Position numbers and translations under genes: made by a program
Source: an uncultured Eggerthellaceae bacterium
Lineage (GTDB): Bacteria; Actinomycetota; Coriobacteriia; Coriobacteriales; Eggerthellaceae
Direction of reading: 5' to 3'
Length of the DNA: 58,057 nucleotides
NCBI GenBank assembly: GCA_910589125.1
Contig: CAJURX010000014.1
Span: forward strand, 1 to 58,057
Notes under the pieces: model-generated
Seen by the model: only the letters and a program-made list of their open reading frames with translations
Told to the model about the DNA's origin: nothing
Database searches by the model: none
In this document: one piece after another, positions 7,938 to 15,145 of the stretch
How positions within the stretch are numbered: position 1 is the first letter of the stretch
Layout: each line of letters starts with the position of its first letter

Positions 7938-10900
7938 ATGGCGGAGATCGATATCCACGCAGAGGGAGTCGAGATGGTGAAGTCGCTTTGCTACTTCTGC
8001 CATGCGAACTGCGGTGTTCTTGCCTATGTCAAGGACGGGGATGTGATCAAGATCGAGGGGGATCCTGATTACTCCAGCCAAGGCGGCCTGTGCTGCCGCG
8101 GCACCAGCGCGCTCCTGCACGTGAACCACCCTGCGCGCATCAACCATGCGCTCAAGCGCGTGGGCGCGAAGGGCGCCGGTCAATGGGAGCAGATCCCGTA
8201 TGACCAGGCCATCCAGGAGGTCGCTGACAAGCTCAACCAGATCAAGGAGGAGTCCGGCGCTGAGTACGTTGCATCAGCAGGCGGCACCACGCGCACCGAT
8301 GACTGGGCGCGCCGTCGCTTCCTGAACCAGTTCGGCACGCCGAACGGCTTCCACAACGCGCTGCTCTGCTGGATTCCGACCTTCATGGCCGAGACCTGCG
8401 TTGCTGGCTGGTCGCCGTTCGAGACGGATCTGGGTGCTGCACGCAGCCTGATCCTCTGGGGCATGAACCCGGGCGCTTCCACGCTCGGCGGCATGCACGG
8501 CTACACCGACCTCCAGATGGCGGGGCTCAAGATCATCGTGGTGGACCCGCGCTACTCCGAGACCGCGGCAAAGGCAGACCTCTGGCTGCCGCTGCGTCCC
8601 GGCTCTGATGCGGCGCTCGCCATGGCCATCCTGCACACGCTCATCTTCGAGGGCCTCTACGACGTGGACTTCGTGACGAACTGGTGCGATGGCTTCGAGG
8701 AGCTCATGGGCCACATGGCGGAGTACTCGCCGGAGTGGGCGAGCGAGATCACTTGGCTCGAGCCTGACCAGATCCGCAACGCTGCGCGCATGTACGCCAT
8801 GAACAAGCCCGGCTGCATCCAGTGGGGCTGCACGTGGGACCAGAATGGCTCCACCTCCACCACGGCATCGCACGCACTGGCGCTTTGCCGCGCCATCTGC
8901 GGCAACCTGGACGTCCCCGGTGGCGACGGCATGCCGGGACCGGCGCTCAACTTCCTCACCGATGAGGAGATGGAGGCCAACGAGTGCCTGCCTGAGGAGA
9001 TGAAGGCGAAGCAGATCGGCTCCAACAAGTTCAAGCTGACCAGCTGGCCGGGATATCAGAAGATCTCCGACAATGCGGTCCGCAAGTGGGGCAAGACGCT
9101 TCCCACCGAGTGGTTCTGCGAGGCGCATGGCCCCTCCGTGTTCAAGGCCATCCTCACGGGCGATCCGTACAAGGTGCGCGCGCTGATCTGCAACGCCACC
9201 AACCCTGTGAACTCCTATGGTGACGCGAAGATGGTCCTCGCCGCTCTCAAAGAGGTCGAGTTCCTGGTCACGGTCGATTACTGGATGACCCCGACGGCGC
9301 TCTTCTCCGACTACGTGTTCCCCGCAGCCGGTGCGCTGGAGCGTCCCACCATCGTCACCCACTATGGCGCTACGGACTCCCTCATGGCTGGCCGTCGTGC
9401 CATCCAGCCGAAGTTCGATCGCCACACTGACATGACCTTCTGGCGCAAGCTCGGCCTTGCATGCGGCCAGGATCCGGAGATGTGGCCGTGGGAGACCGAG
9501 GAAGAGGCCTACTGGCACATCATCGAGGGCATCGGGCTCCCCATCGAGAGCTACAACGACTTCGTCGACATGGTGCGCATGTACTATCCGCCGTTGCATC
9601 AGAACAAGTTCATCCAGAACAATGGCTTCTGGACGCCGTCGGGCAAGGTGGAGTGCAACTCCTCCATCCTGCGCGAGCTGGGATACTCTGGCATGCCGAT
9701 CTACACGGGCATGGCCGAATCCGAGCTCACCACGCCCGAGGTCGCTGCGGAGTACCCGATCGTGCTCACCACGGGTGGCGGCTTCATGCCGTATCACCAC
9801 TCCGAGCACTTCAACATGCAGGCCATCCGCTACCTGTATCCCGATCCGTACTTCTTCATCAATCCGAAGCTCGCCGAGAGCCTTGGCATCGAGCAGAGCG
9901 ATTGGTGCTGGATCGAGACGCGCCGCGGCCGCATCAAGATGCGCGCCAGTGTGGAGCCCATCGTCGATCCGCGCGTGGTCATGTGCCCCCGCGGCTGGTG
10001 GTTCCCTGAGCGCGACGGCTCTGCCGACCTGAACAACCCGTTCGGCTGCCTTGAGTCCAACGTCAACACGCTCACCTGCGTTGACGATCCCGACTGCGAT
10101 CCCATGGGCGGCTCTTGGAACAACCGTGGCCTCATGTGCAAGGTCTACAAGTGCGGTGAGGTGGACGCCACCTTCACGGCTCAGGATGCCCAGTTCTCCA
10201 TCCCGGGCAACGCGCCCACCCCGGGCATCCATACCATGCCCTCCGACATGAAGCTCTGCCGTGAGCCCATCCCGTTCGAGGCACCTCAGCCCACCAAGGA
10301 GGTTCCGGAGGGATACGTCTGGACCTGGCAGGATGACCAGATCTACCAGAAGGGCACGGGCTTCCGCCTGGATGACTCCGGCTGGCTGGTGGACCCGAAG
10401 GACAAGGGCTACGTCGATGCCTACACCGGTTGGCGCTATGACGCGAACCAGGATTGCCTGGTGGACGTGAGCACGGGCACCAAGTACGACATGAACCGCA
10501 ATGAGATCACCGAGATCGCGGGCATCCGCACCTATCCGGGACAGGACGCTCCCTACGAGATCGCCGGTCAGGCGCTCGTCTGGGACAAGGAGAAGGGCTA
10601 CGCCACCTTCGCAGGCGCGAAGGGTGAGGGCAAGATCTTCAACCCAGACACCCAGTGGGTCATCGGCCTCGAGGACAATGTCTACTACGACCAGCATCGC
10701 GGCTACGCGTATGACCCCACGGACAATACGCTCGTGGACATGGAGACGGGCCTGCGCTATACGATGAACTACGAGCAGATCACCGGCAATGAGGAGCTTC
10801 CCGTGAACGACGCCGCCATCGTTGCGGAGGAGAACACGGACGCGACGGCTGCCGCTGAGGCCCAGGCTGAGATGGACGCTGCTGCTGTGGAAGCTGCTGA

Positions 10901-10979
10901 GGCGGGGGACACGGCGCTCGCTCAGGAGCTCGCCGAGGCCTCTTCTGATCCTGCGGCAGTGGATGAGGAGGTCAAGTAA
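7938..10979 (+). CDS. Molybdopterin oxidoreductase catalytic subunit with repeat-bearing C-terminal extension
   Basis: A 1013-residue DMSO-reductase-superfamily enzyme expected to bind one 4Fe-4S cluster (Cys18, Cys21, Cys25, Cys52) and bis-MGD. Cys144 in a Cys-Trp-Ile-Pro context is the likely metal ligand, at the place where formate dehydrogenases have Sec/Cys-His-x-Pro; the missing His argues against formate. There is no Tat signal, so it should be cytoplasmic although its partners include a membrane subunit. The catalytic part ends near residue 770. The remainder is unusual: residues ~785-955 contain two copies, about 90 residues apart, of a Tyr-Asp...Leu-Val-Asp...Thr-Gly...Tyr...Met-Asn...Ile-Thr pattern, then an Ala/Glu-rich tail likely to be helical. 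RBS GAGGAAGG precedes the ATG. Its stop overlaps the next start by one base. Candidate reactions include reduction or transhydroxylation of an organic substrate. Confidence 0.88.
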   Translation: MAEIDIHAEGVEMVKSLCYFCHANCGVLAYVKDGDVIKIEGDPDYSSQGGLCCRGTSALLHVNHPARINHALKRVGAKGAGQWEQIPYDQAIQEVADKLNQIKEESGAEYVASAGGTTRTDDWARRRFLNQFGTPNGFHNALLCWIPTFMAETCVAGWSPFETDLGAARSLILWGMNPGASTLGGMHGYTDLQMAGLKIIVVDPRYSETAAKADLWLPLRPGSDAALAMAILHTLIFEGLYDVDFVTNWCDGFEELMGHMAEYSPEWASEITWLEPDQIRNAARMYAMNKPGCIQWGCTWDQNGSTSTTASHALALCRAICGNLDVPGGDGMPGPALNFLTDEEMEANECLPEEMKAKQIGSNKFKLTSWPGYQKISDNAVRKWGKTLPTEWFCEAHGPSVFKAILTGDPYKVRALICNATNPVNSYGDAKMVLAALKEVEFLVTVDYWMTPTALFSDYVFPAAGALERPTIVTHYGATDSLMAGRRAIQPKFDRHTDMTFWRKLGLACGQDPEMWPWETEEEAYWHIIEGIGLPIESYNDFVDMVRMYYPPLHQNKFIQNNGFWTPSGKVECNSSILRELGYSGMPIYTGMAESELTTPEVAAEYPIVLTTGGGFMPYHHSEHFNMQAIRYLYPDPYFFINPKLAESLGIEQSDWCWIETRRGRIKMRASVEPIVDPRVVMCPRGWWFPERDGSADLNNPFGCLESNVNTLTCVDDPDCDPMGGSWNNRGLMCKVYKCGEVDATFTAQDAQFSIPGNAPTPGIHTMPSDMKLCREPIPFEAPQPTKEVPEGYVWTWQDDQIYQKGTGFRLDDSGWLVDPKDKGYVDAYTGWRYDANQDCLVDVSTGTKYDMNRNEITEIAGIRTYPGQDAPYEIAGQALVWDKEKGYATFAGAKGEGKIFNPDTQWVIGLEDNVYYDQHRGYAYDPTDNTLVDMETGLRYTMNYEQITGNEELPVNDAAIVAEENTDATAAAEAQAEMDAAAVEAAEAGDTALAQELAEASSDPAAVDEEVK

Positions 10980-11557
10980 TGACGAGATACTGCATGGTCA
11001 TAGATCAGCGTCGCTGCATCGGCTGCCATTCCTGCACGGTAGCATGCCGCACGTGGAACGAGCTTCCGATGGACATCGTCTACAACCCGGTGCTCACCGA
11101 GGGCGTCAAGGGCGAGTGGCCGAACGTCCATCGCAACTGGACGCCTACGCTCTGCATGCATTGCGAGAAGCCCGCATGCGTCCCGTGCTGCCCGACCGGA
11201 GCCAGCCAGCAGGATGCTGATGGCACCGTCTGGATCGAGTATGACAAGTGCATGGCTTGCCTTGCTTGCGTGAACGCATGCCCCTACGGCATGCGCGACC
11301 AGAGCAAGATGCAGCCGCATCTGCATCGCTTCGTGCGCAAGTGCACCTTCTGCCGCGACAAGCGCGCGATGGATCCGGATGCTCAGCCGTACTGCGTGGC
11401 AACGTGCCACCAGAAGGCTCGCATCTTCGGCGATCTGGACGACCCGAACTCCGAGGTGTCCAAGCTCGTGAACTCCGTTGAGACGGTCCGTCTCCTGGAG
11501 GACATGGGCACCGGTCCGCAGATCTACTACATACCTGATCTTGGAGGTACACGATGA
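10979..11557 (+). CDS. 4Fe-4S electron-transfer subunit (DmsB/PhsB-like)
   Basis: A 192-residue ferredoxin-type subunit that should pass electrons between the molybdoenzyme and the membrane subunit. It contains the expected series of cysteine groups: Cys-Ile-Gly-Cys-His-Ser-Cys near residue 14, Cys-Met-His-Cys-Glu-Lys-Pro-Ala-Cys near 58, Cys-Met-Ala-Cys-Leu-Ala-Cys near 91 and Cys-Thr-Phe-Cys near 123, enough for four cubane clusters. It starts one base before the end of the catalytic-subunit gene and overlaps the next gene by four bases (ATGA), so the three subunits are translationally coupled. No signal peptide, consistent with a cytoplasmic complex. Confidence 0.92.
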   Translation: MTRYCMVIDQRRCIGCHSCTVACRTWNELPMDIVYNPVLTEGVKGEWPNVHRNWTPTLCMHCEKPACVPCCPTGASQQDADGTVWIEYDKCMACLACVNACPYGMRDQSKMQPHLHRFVRKCTFCRDKRAMDPDAQPYCVATCHQKARIFGDLDDPNSEVSKLVNSVETVRLLEDMGTGPQIYYIPDLGGTR

Positions 11558-12555
11558 GAAGACACTTCTGGAAATGGCCGATCCCCACGTACCTGTTCCT
11601 GGGCGGCCTGGGCGGTGGCATCTTCTGCCTCATCGCCGTGCTCTCCCTGTGCGTCTATCCTGGGGTGGACGCGGTCCCCATGGCCATGGCATGGCCGGGC
11701 TTCCTGGCGATCGTGGCGCTCGGCTTCGGCTGCCTGATGCTCGTCGCCGACCTGGGTCAGCCGCTGGTCTTCTACCGCGCATTCGTGAAGTCCACGAGCG
11801 TCCTCGCTTGGGGCGCGCGCCTGCTGACGGTCTGCATGATCTTCGGCCTGCTGTGGTTCGTGAGCTACATCCCCTGGGAGTGGTTCCTGCCCGTGGCTGA
11901 TTTCTTCGTGCCGTTCCGCGCGTTCAACCTTGCCATCGCAGGCATCGCTGGCACGTGCATCATGCTCTACACCGGCATCTTCCTGTCCACGCTGAAGGCG
12001 CATGCCTTCTGGGCCACGCCGGCGCTGCCCGTGCTGTTCACGGTCTCCGCGCTGTCCACGGCCTGCGCTGCCATCTCGCTCGCTGCGGGCTGGTGGCCGG
12101 CTCCGCAGGGCATCTACACCGAGACCGCCCTGCTGAACCTGATGGCGACCGAGGTCGTGCATGAGCTGGTGCACGTCGTGGATATCATCCTGGTCGTGTG
12201 CGAGATTATCGTGCTGTTGGTCATGGTGCTCTCCTTCCTGGGTGCTGGCAACAAGACGGCGAACCGCGTTGCGCACAAGTGGGTGCATGGCTCCTATGCG
12301 TTCGCCTTCTGGGGCGGCATGATCGCCATGGGCCTCGTGATCCCCGAGCTCATGTACCTCTTCATGGCGCATACGGTGGGCTCCACCGTCATCGCTCCGG
12401 TGCTCGTGCTCTGCGGTGGCCTCTTGCTCCGCTTCATGGTCGTCAATTCTGACGAGCGTGCCCCGCTGCCGGGCGAGGACATGTACTTCAAGAAGCTCCC
12501 GCCGAAGGACGCAGAGTTCATCACCAAGTGGACCTACGGAGAGAACCTGTTCTAG
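11554..12555 (+). CDS. NrfD/PsrC-family polytopic membrane subunit
   Basis: A 333-residue membrane protein with about eight to nine hydrophobic helices spread over its length, starting with the Leu-Phe-Leu-Gly-Gly-Leu-Gly-Gly-Gly motif typical of NrfD/DmsC/PsrC subunits near residue 16. These proteins anchor molybdoenzyme complexes and exchange electrons with the quinone pool. It completes the catalytic/4Fe-4S/membrane trio. Because the catalytic subunit lacks a Tat signal, the complex probably faces the cytoplasm, the reverse of most Dms/Psr systems. The gene overlaps the preceding one by four bases and ends just before a strong hairpin. Confidence 0.9.
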   Translation: MRRHFWKWPIPTYLFLGGLGGGIFCLIAVLSLCVYPGVDAVPMAMAWPGFLAIVALGFGCLMLVADLGQPLVFYRAFVKSTSVLAWGARLLTVCMIFGLLWFVSYIPWEWFLPVADFFVPFRAFNLAIAGIAGTCIMLYTGIFLSTLKAHAFWATPALPVLFTVSALSTACAAISLAAGWWPAPQGIYTETALLNLMATEVVHELVHVVDIILVVCEIIVLLVMVLSFLGAGNKTANRVAHKWVHGSYAFAFWGGMIAMGLVIPELMYLFMAHTVGSTVIAPVLVLCGGLLLRFMVVNSDERAPLPGEDMYFKKLPPKDAEFITKWTYGENLF

Positions 12556-12590
12556 GGTCTCACCCGCGACGGATATCGAGCGTCTGCATG

Positions 12591-12616
12591 GAGCACCCCG
12601 CATCTGCGGGGTGCTC
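12591..12616 (+). terminator. Intrinsic terminator of the molybdoenzyme operon
   Basis: A perfect 12-base stem (GAGCACCCCGCA with TGCGGGGTGCTC, two-base centre at 12603-12604) is followed by TTCTCATCTCAT. It lies 36 bases after the NrfD-like gene and just beyond the 3' end of the convergent ABC transporter gene, so it may act for the plus strand mainly. Confidence 0.8.
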
Positions 12617-12624
12617 TTCTCATC

Positions 12625-14007
12625 TCATACGAGGTCTGAGCGGTCGTGCGTGGCGATGATGAGCGTCCTGCCTGCGCGATGCTCGCGGATGAGCTGTGCG
12701 GCGTGCCGTGCATTCGCCTCGTCCAGCCCTGAGAAGGGCTCATCCAGCAAGAGGACCGATGAGGGGTGCGCGAGCGCTCGTGCCAGCTCGACGCGGCGAC
12801 GCTGGCCACCAGAGAGCGCTGACGCAGGCTTGCTCTCAAGCGATGGCTCATCGGGTATCAGCGCGTTGAGGAGATATCGCGCGAAGCCGAGCTCTCGTTC
12901 GCTGGATGCCACGAGAGCGAGGTTCTGAGGGGCGGTCAGGCTCTCGATGAGATGGGGTTCTTGAAAGGCCATGCTCGAAGCGCATATCGGAAGCGAAAGG
13001 GTACCGGAGGGCTCGTCGAATGCGTCCATCTGCGCGATGATGCGCAGGGTCGTGGTCTTGCCTGAGCCTGACGGCGAGGTCAGATGCGCGACGCCACCCT
13101 GCTCCACCCCAAGGCAGAATCCTTCCAGCACCGGCTGTCCGTCGAAGGACTTCCATCCGTCGCTGATGATGACGGCCTCGGCAGGGGGCATCGATGGTAC
13201 CTGGTCCGCCGCCTTTGCGTGGGCGCATTCCGCATCGAGGATGCGCGCAGGCAGCTTCGATGCCGCATCCACGATGGCGATGACGATCCTCTCCGAGAGC
13301 CATCCCAGCGCGATGATCACGACGGTCCATGCCACGATGGATGCCATATCCAGCGACAGCTTGCCCAGATATATCTGCTCCCCGATCGAGAGTGCAGGAA
13401 GCCCGATGAGCTCGCAAGCGACCCCTGCCTTCCATGCCATGCCCGTGCTCGTGCGTGCTGCTGCGCGCACGAAGGGGGCCGCTTGGGGCCAGCGCACGAA
13501 GAGGCTGCGGCGCCAGCCTCTCACGCAGAAGGCATCCAGCATCTGGCTGATCGCCGGGTCTGCTGCGCTGTGGGCTTCGAGCATGGCGAAATAGAACGGA
13601 GGGAGCACGACCAGGCCAACGGCGATGGAGGTGGCAAGACCCGATCCGCACCAGACCAGGAGCAGGGCTATCACGCAGACGATGGGCGTGCTCTTCATGG
13701 CATGGAGCGCAGGTGCCAGGAATGCTCGTGCGGCTTCTGATCTCCCTGCGATGCTGCCGAGTAGGAGGCCCAGGATGCAGGCGAGGGCGAATCCAGCGGC
13801 TATCCGCCCTGCAGACCATCCGATGGTGACCCACGATGCAGGGGTGATGACATCATGCAGCAGCGCTTCGATCGCTTCGGCGGGACCGCAGAAGAGCAGG
13901 GGATTCCCGATCGCCCACGAGGCGAGCTGCCAGAGGATGAGCCATGCTCCGATGGCTCCGAGCCGCTTGAGGGTGGTCGGCATCCTAGAGATGGTAGAAC
14001 CCATCAT
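12625..14007 (-). CDS. ABC importer with permease and ATPase fused in one chain
   Basis: A 460-residue protein joining two usually separate subunits. Residues 1-250 form a SsuC/TauC/NrtB-type permease with about six helices and a Glu-Leu-Ile-Gly-Leu-Pro region near the transport-coupling loop. Residues ~270-460 form an ATPase with Walker A Ser-Gly-Ser-Gly-Lys-Thr, signature Leu-Ser-Gly-Gly-Gln, Walker B Leu-Leu-Leu-Asp-Glu-Pro and a final switch His. It should import a small anion or metabolite in concert with the upstream lipoprotein, whose gene end it overlaps. The start at 14007 is picked because AGGTGA lies eight bases ahead; 13983 is an alternative. A single chain implies a homodimeric transporter. 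The ligand is unknown: sulfonate, nitrate-type anions and thiamine-precursor-like molecules are all possible. Confidence 0.85.
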   Translation of the reverse strand: MMGSTISRMPTTLKRLGAIGAWLILWQLASWAIGNPLLFCGPAEAIEALLHDVITPASWVTIGWSAGRIAAGFALACILGLLLGSIAGRSEAARAFLAPALHAMKSTPIVCVIALLLVWCGSGLATSIAVGLVVLPPFYFAMLEAHSAADPAISQMLDAFCVRGWRRSLFVRWPQAAPFVRAAARTSTGMAWKAGVACELIGLPALSIGEQIYLGKLSLDMASIVAWTVVIIALGWLSERIVIAIVDAASKLPARILDAECAHAKAADQVPSMPPAEAVIISDGWKSFDGQPVLEGFCLGVEQGGVAHLTSPSGSGKTTTLRIIAQMDAFDEPSGTLSLPICASSMAFQEPHLIESLTAPQNLALVASSERELGFARYLLNALIPDEPSLESKPASALSGGQRRRVELARALAHPSSVLLLDEPFSGLDEANARHAAQLIREHRAGRTLIIATHDRSDLV

Positions 14008-15058
14008 CAGGAAGGTCACCTGCGATGGCGTCCGGTGCCCACGTCAGGAGCTCTTGGAGATAGCCGGAGATGGCGGCTTGCATCTCCTCGCCGTCCAGGC
14101 AGACCACATTGCAGAGCGGGATGGCTGTCTCGGCGATGGCTGCATTGGGGATGATCCCGAGCTCCACGACCGCATCCGCTATAGCGGCAGGGTCATCCGC
14201 TGCGATGCGCGCTGATGCCCGATGGTCCTCGAGGAAGCGAGCCACGGCATCCGGTCGCTCCTCCAAGGATGCCGAGCGCACGACGGTGACGCCGGTGACG
14301 AAGCGGCTGCCCTCGGCAAGGGAGGCTGCACCGTCGGCAGCAAGGAGGTCCCACTGCTCGGTCAGGTCGAGCACGTTGGCTAGAGAGGCATCCTGTGCCA
14401 CGGCGGAGGTGGCGAAGGGTTGCGGCACGATGCCGACAGCGCTCGCATCAGCTGTCAGCAGCGCTACCACCTCTGCTGGCTCAGAGCGGAACTCCAGGGT
14501 CACATCATCCTCAGACAGGCCCGCCTTCGCCAGGAGAGCGCGCACGGTGTATTCAGGGACGGTGCCCTTGCCGGTCATGTAGATGGTGCGCCCTGCAAGG
14601 TCCGCCATGGTGAGGCCACCGCCCTTGAGCGCATCGTCTGCGGTCAATCCATAGAGGACGCCGAGGGTATTCACATCGATGGCTTTGATGCCGCCTTCGG
14701 TGCGGTGGTAGAGCGTAGCAGCGAGGTTGACGGGCAGAAGGGCGATGTCCACCTCTCCTGATGCCAGCTTGGGCGCTATCTCATCCGCTGTGGCGAAGAC
14801 CTGGAAGTCATAGGATGCTTGCGCGTCATCTTCCATCATGGCGGCGAGACCGATGGAGGTCGGACCCTTCATGGATGCGATGCGCAGGGGTGTCCCTGCC
14901 TCTCCTGCGTCCTCTTGGCTGTGCGCTGCATCTGACAGGGATGGATCGGCGGGGGTGGCGGAGCAGCCGAAGAGCAAGGAGCCCACGAGCGCGAGCAGCA
15001 CCGCTGCCAGGGTGAGACATGCCGTAGACCGGGCATTCGCGTTAAGTCCAAGTTTCAT
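13985..15058 (-). CDS. ABC transporter substrate-binding lipoprotein (SsuA/TauA-like)
   Basis: A 357-residue extracytoplasmic solute-binding protein. The N-terminus has a hydrophobic signal segment ending in Leu-Leu-Phe-Gly-Cys, a lipobox, so the mature protein should be lipid-anchored at the Cys near residue 32. The mature part begins a Leu-Arg-Ile-Ala-Ser-Met-Lys-Gly-Pro strand typical of NMT1/SsuA-like binding proteins and includes the Gly-Glu-Val-Asp-Ile-Ala-Leu-Leu-Pro pattern. It precedes and overlaps the fused permease-ATPase gene on the same strand, forming a two-gene importer. It is divergent from the hydrogenase-linked flavoprotein gene. The specific ligand cannot be read from the sequence. 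Confidence 0.85.
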   Translation of the reverse strand: MKLGLNANARSTACLTLAAVLLALVGSLLFGCSATPADPSLSDAAHSQEDAGEAGTPLRIASMKGPTSIGLAAMMEDDAQASYDFQVFATADEIAPKLASGEVDIALLPVNLAATLYHRTEGGIKAIDVNTLGVLYGLTADDALKGGGLTMADLAGRTIYMTGKGTVPEYTVRALLAKAGLSEDDVTLEFRSEPAEVVALLTADASAVGIVPQPFATSAVAQDASLANVLDLTEQWDLLAADGAASLAEGSRFVTGVTVVRSASLEERPDAVARFLEDHRASARIAADDPAAIADAVVELGIIPNAAIAETAIPLCNVVCLDGEEMQAAISGYLQELLTWAPDAIAGDLPDDGFYHL

Positions 15059-15080
15059 GAGCCATCCATTCGCGTGAGGG

Positions 15081-15118
15081 GATATCTGGCTATCCTACAA
15101 TATCGAATCTCAGATATC
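15081..15118. promoter_or_regulatory. Perfect inverted repeat between divergent transporter and hydrogenase-module genes
   Basis: GATATCTG (15081-15088) and CAGATATC (15111-15118) form perfect eight-base arms 22 bases apart in the short divergent region. The spacer contains TATCCTA (15091-15097), a heptamer also seen before the gene at 18949 and before modA. An operator for a dimeric or tetrameric regulator is plausible; chance is not excluded. Confidence 0.4.
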
Positions 15119-15145
15119 GCCCAGAGCCCACGGAGGAGCAGGCCT

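Noticed and set aside
8274..10697. An 807-codon open frame on the minus strand opposite the molybdoenzyme gene
   Set aside because: It is a shadow of the high-GC coding strand: the plus-strand frame has complete family motifs and the minus-strand translation has none.
7938..10979. Formate dehydrogenase assignment for the large molybdoenzyme
   Set aside because: The metal-site motif is Cys-Trp-x-Pro instead of Sec/Cys-His-x-Pro, there is no in-frame TGA with a selenocysteine context, and the subunit set is Dms/Psr-like.
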